Shown in pieces: positions 61,771 through 64,000 of a stretch of 64,000 nt of DNA. Each line of letters begins with the position of its first letter. Positions within the stretch are counted from its first letter, which is position 1. The notes under the pieces were generated by a model. The model was given only the letters and a program-made list of their open reading frames with translations, made no database searches and was not told the DNA's origin. The stretch is from Stappia indica (GTDB lineage Bacteria; Pseudomonadota; Alphaproteobacteria; Rhizobiales; Stappiaceae), in NCBI RefSeq assembly GCF_001696535.1, contig NZ_MBQE01000003.1, positions 654,988 to 718,987 of the forward strand, in the 5' to 3' direction. The position numbers were made by a program, and so were the translations under genes.

Positions 61771-61999
61771 TCACGCCAGCCATGCCACCCCCCCTTGAAT
61801 GCCCACCACGTTGAGGCGTAACAGCTTGTTTTTCATGCGTTCCCACTGCTTGCGCCACTTGTCGCCGGGATCCTCCCCCAACCTGTCACGGGTGGCGTCA
61901 CGCCACGCATCGACCGTGACGCTTGCCGTGACATGGGGTGGAAATCCGCCCGTCACGCCGTGACATTTGCCGGTGTCACGGCCTGTCACGCCTGTCACG
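61675..61999. repeat. Iteron-like array of TGTCACG / CGTGACA heptamers
   Basis: Twelve exact copies of TGTCACG in either orientation lie within 325 bases: 61675, 61714, 61735, 61750, 61758, 61769, 61884, 61927, 61959, 61974, 61984 and 61993, with further near-matches such as CGTCACG. Copies are often paired as TGTCACGCCGTGACA. The array spans the intergenic region and the 3' end of the primase gene, where it encodes a VTGVTG-type repeat. Density is far above chance for a 7-mer, and location beside a replication protein suggests an origin. Confidence 0.8.
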
Positions 62000-63669
62000 G
62001 TGGGGTCTGCGAGAAGATCGGCGAGGCATCGCCGCGCTATCTCTTCCCGGTCGCCAAGCTTGTAACGGCCGCTTCCCTCGGAGCCCTGGCGCGCATCCGC
62101 AGGGGCGATGACGCAAGAGGTGATCTCATCACCGTCCGCATCCTCCCCGAGAACCGCTTGCGAAAGCTCGTATTTGAAGGAAGTCAGGTCGCCGCCATCC
62201 TTCACCTTGGCAACCTTCAGTTCGCACAGTCCTGTTTCGAACCGTGCGACCTCTAGGGCGGCATCCACCGCGCCTAGAAGAGCGTTTGAACCGCGCATCC
62301 CGCGATCCTTGTCCTTGCCCGTATGATGCACCAGGAGCACATGCGCGCCCGTCTCGCGCTGGATCTTCTCCGCTCGCTGCACGATGACGTTCATGTCCCG
62401 TGCGCGGTCTTCATCACCCGAACCGATCATGCGTGACAGGGTGTCGAGAACGACAAGACCGATCTCGCCGCCGCTCCTGGCCCTGCACTCCAGAATGTCC
62501 GAAATCAGCAGGTCGGCGCCGCTGTCGTCATCGAACAGGTTCACCGATTGCGGCACCATGGCGAAAGGCGCGGTCGGATCGCCGTCGCGCTCCTGTCGCC
62601 ATGCCTTCATGCGCCGACGCATCCCCGGCCCGCCTTCGCCCGATACGTACACCACGCCCGTGCGGCGGGTCTTGAGGCCGAACCACTCGCGCCCATGGGC
62701 GATGTGCAACGCCATATCGACGGCCAGGAACGTCTTGGAGGTGCCCGGCGGGCCGTAGAGGGTGGATAGGCCACCATCCACCAGGAGCCCCTTGACCAGC
62801 CAGGACAGCGACGGGCCGTTGTCTTCCTCGCCGAACCATACCAAGGGAAGATGCGTTGCCGCCTGCCGTCGCCAATCCTGTGCGGTCTCGACCAGGCGGA
62901 ACAGGTCGTCGGCCGATGCCCCGGAATCGAGCCAGTCGGATACATCGCCCTTGCGGGGCAGGTTCACCAGGTCGAGAACGCGAAGGCGAGCCGCTACGCC
63001 GTCAAGCGACCGGGCCACGGTCTCGGCATGCTGGCGGCCCGGCTCGTCATTGTCCGGGATGATGACGACATCAGCGCCCTTGAAGATCTCGGCATAGTCC
63101 GCACGCCACTTGCCCGCGCCGCCCGGATTGCAGGTGGCGGGAATGTTGATCCGCCACAGGTGATCCGCGTCTTTCTCGCCCTCGACAATGAAAACGGTGT
63201 GCTCGTTCGCCAGGGCCTCCAGCAGCGCGGGCAGCCGGTACAGCACCGGAGACACGCCCTTGAGGTTCCACACATGCCCGCCCCGTCCGTCCGGCCGGCG
63301 CTGCCGAAAGTCCTTGGGCTCGAAGCGGACCACCTCGAACAGCAGCGCGCCGGCCTCGTTATGGTAGGGATAGGCCGCGACCTCGCGAGATCGGCCGCGC
63401 GGCTCGTCCATGCCGATCCCCATTTCCTTGGCCAGCCAATCGGCCGCCGCCTTGCGGTCGCCGCCCCGCTCGCGCACCACCAGGTCGAGAACGCCGCCGC
63501 CGTCGCCGCTTTCGTGATCATGCCATGCGCCGGCATGCGGGCCGCCGACCTTCACCGACAGCGAACCGCGCGAGCCGAACCGCAATTCCTTATCCTTCGA
63601 TAGGGCCTTGTTCGGTTCCCCCAGGAGGCGCTTGGCCACCTCGGCAATATGGGCGGCATAGTCCGTCAT
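61771..63669 (-). CDS. TOPRIM/AAA primase-helicase-type replication protein
   Basis: In this 632-residue protein the N-terminal part to about residue 100 resembles a primase-associated domain (GAWHDHESGDGGGVLDLV). A TOPRIM domain follows (TVFIVEGEKDADHL, VVIIPDNDEPG), then a RepA/DnaB-like AAA ATPase with Walker A YGPPGTSKTFLAVD and Walker B IGLVVLDTLSR. The HHTGKDKDRGMRGSNALLGAVDA segment is typical of phage and plasmid RepA-like helicases. No CHC2-type zinc finger is apparent. It overlaps a short upstream frame by ATGA. It would replicate the excised element from the adjoining iteron-like array. Confidence 0.88.
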   Translation of the reverse strand: MTDYAAHIAEVAKRLLGEPNKALSKDKELRFGSRGSLSVKVGGPHAGAWHDHESGDGGGVLDLVVRERGGDRKAAADWLAKEMGIGMDEPRGRSREVAAYPYHNEAGALLFEVVRFEPKDFRQRRPDGRGGHVWNLKGVSPVLYRLPALLEALANEHTVFIVEGEKDADHLWRINIPATCNPGGAGKWRADYAEIFKGADVVIIPDNDEPGRQHAETVARSLDGVAARLRVLDLVNLPRKGDVSDWLDSGASADDLFRLVETAQDWRRQAATHLPLVWFGEEDNGPSLSWLVKGLLVDGGLSTLYGPPGTSKTFLAVDMALHIAHGREWFGLKTRRTGVVYVSGEGGPGMRRRMKAWRQERDGDPTAPFAMVPQSVNLFDDDSGADLLISDILECRARSGGEIGLVVLDTLSRMIGSGDEDRARDMNVIVQRAEKIQRETGAHVLLVHHTGKDKDRGMRGSNALLGAVDAALEVARFETGLCELKVAKVKDGGDLTSFKYELSQAVLGEDADGDEITSCVIAPADARQGSEGSGRYKLGDREEIARRCLADLLADPTVTGVTGRDTGKCHGVTGGFPPHVTASVTVDAWRDATRDRLGEDPGDKWRKQWERMKNKLLRLNVVGIQGGVAWLA

Positions 63670-63827
63670 GCCCGCACCCGCTCCAGGCGGTCGGCGAGCA
63701 ACAGCAGCCTGTCGGCCGCCTCGTGCTTGTCCTCAAGGATGGTTTCCGGGGTGGCGTGCCGATGCGATCCGATGCGCCGAACACGATAGGCCAGGTCCCG
63801 GATTTCCTCCGAAACGGGGTTTGACAA
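63666..63827 (-). CDS. Possible small protein upstream of the primase
   Basis: A 53-residue frame, beginning at TTG (SNPVSEEIRDLAYRVRRIG...) and ending ...LLLLADRLERVRA, overlaps the primase start as ATGA. The sequence is helical and charged, with codon use like neighbouring genes. No strong ribosome site is present, and the frame stays open farther upstream toward attR, so the true start is uncertain. Small helical proteins at this place are common in phage replication operons; no function is assigned. Confidence 0.45.
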   Translation of the reverse strand: MSNPVSEEIRDLAYRVRRIGSHRHATPETILEDKHEAADRLLLLADRLERVRA

Positions 63828-63909
63828 ATCGCCGCTAAGTGCTTGATTTTGCGTGTTCGGTTTTACAGTCGATTTTGGCGCAAGCGATTGGCGGGCGGTC
63901 AGCCTAGCG

Positions 63910-63958
63910 GGATTGAAAATCCGCGTGTCGCTGGTTCGATTCCGGCCCTGGGCACCAC
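63910..63958. repeat. attR core: 49-bp copy of the tRNA-Phe 3' part
   Basis: It is identical to 51740-51788 and marks the distal end of the element. It is not a tRNA gene: the 5' half (acceptor strand and D-arm) is missing. Sequence after 63958 is chromosomal flank and shows no gene in the 42 bases available. Confidence 0.95.
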
Positions 63959-64000
63959 TTCCCCTTAGATAAATCCCTACAGATCAAGCCCTTAACGGCT

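Larger units (their letters stand above)
51740..63958. mobile_element. Integrated phage satellite-like element (capsid-forming, tail-less)
   Basis: A 12.2 kb element lies between two perfect 49-bp att repeats at the tRNA-Phe 3' end. It encodes integrase, small HTH protein, DUF2190 decoration protein, gpW-like joiner, protease/major-capsid fusion, portal, MerR-type protein, an unknown 120-residue protein, XRE regulator, AT-rich membrane protein, large and small terminase and TOPRIM/AAA primase-helicase, plus an iteron-like array. No tail, tape-measure, baseplate, holin or endolysin gene is present and no frame is visibly broken. This fits a capsid-forming satellite needing a helper phage for tails and lysis, rather than a complete prophage; a deletion remnant is the main alternative. 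Confidence 0.85.

Noticed and set aside
61675..61999. CRISPR array
   Set aside because: The repeated unit is only 7 bases, occurs in both orientations with irregular spacing, and overlaps a coding region; no cas genes are present.
63910..63958. Second tRNA-Phe gene at the right end
   Set aside because: Only the 3' portion from the anticodon stem is present; acceptor and D-arm are missing. It is an attachment-site copy.
51740..63958. Complete prophage
   Set aside because: No tail tube, sheath, tape measure, baseplate, holin or endolysin gene could be found on either strand, although head, packaging and integration genes are all present.

Overview
The window is GC-rich, densely coded chromosomal DNA from an alphaproteobacterium. 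The hisD / UPF0262 / infA / maf / yacG / tRNA-Phe housekeeping block and the many ABC and TRAP uptake operons suggest Hyphomicrobiales (rhizobial or Stappia-like), but no 16S or other species marker is present. Assignments come from reading motifs and gene order; no database search was run.

Layout. (1) 1-2613: the end of a branched-chain amino acid type ABC transporter operon (livM-livG-livF) followed by an ATC-hydrolase-like enzyme and a terminator. (2) 2590-15052: an acid-sugar catabolic locus. A minus-strand dgoK-dgoA-eamA operon diverges from a DHDPS-family lyase, an enolase-superfamily dehydratase, a four-gene sugar ABC transporter, an NAD-dependent epimerase/dehydratase, an unusual IclR/SMP-30 fusion protein and an SDR. 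An IclR-type palindrome lies in the divergent promoter. (3) 15071-23150: a small membrane protein, a second IclR regulator, a second EamA exporter, an FAD oxidoreductase and an SDR, divergent from a dctPQM TRAP transporter. (4) 23267-34289: a LacI regulator with three near-identical palindromic operators in front of a complete livKGFHM transporter. It continues into a catabolic operon (LigF-like glutathione transferase, intradiol dioxygenase, SDR, BKACE, quinone-reductase-like MDR, cupin) that looks dedicated to an aromatic, possibly aryl-ether, compound. (5) 34737-38126: a GAF/PAS/GGDEF protein with a decayed EAL domain. (6) 38278-44253: the housekeeping block DUF2948-hisD-UPF0262-LMW phosphatase-infA-maf-[acyl-CoA synthetase]-yacG. 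(7) 44362-51529: a cell-envelope cluster with two paralogous FecR-domain exported proteins, a 5'-nucleotidase and a TPR plus beta-barrel outer-membrane protein. The last gene ends in a TbpB-like barrel, suggesting a Slam/type XI secretion pair. (8) 51712-51787: tRNA-Phe.

From the tRNA-Phe 3' end to 63958 lies a complete 12.2 kb integrated element bounded by perfect 49-bp direct repeats. It carries an integrase, a small HTH/excisionase-like protein, a head module (decoration protein, gpW-like joiner, protease/major-capsid fusion, portal), both terminase subunits, a TOPRIM/AAA primase-helicase and a cluster of twelve TGTCACG heptamers resembling iterons. It has no tail, baseplate or lysis gene. 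In its centre, on the opposite strand, sit a small XRE regulator and an AT-rich membrane protein of unknown function. This matches the logic of a capsid-forming phage satellite (cf-PICI-like) carrying a cargo, possibly defence, gene, and it is the strongest candidate here for an undescribed system.
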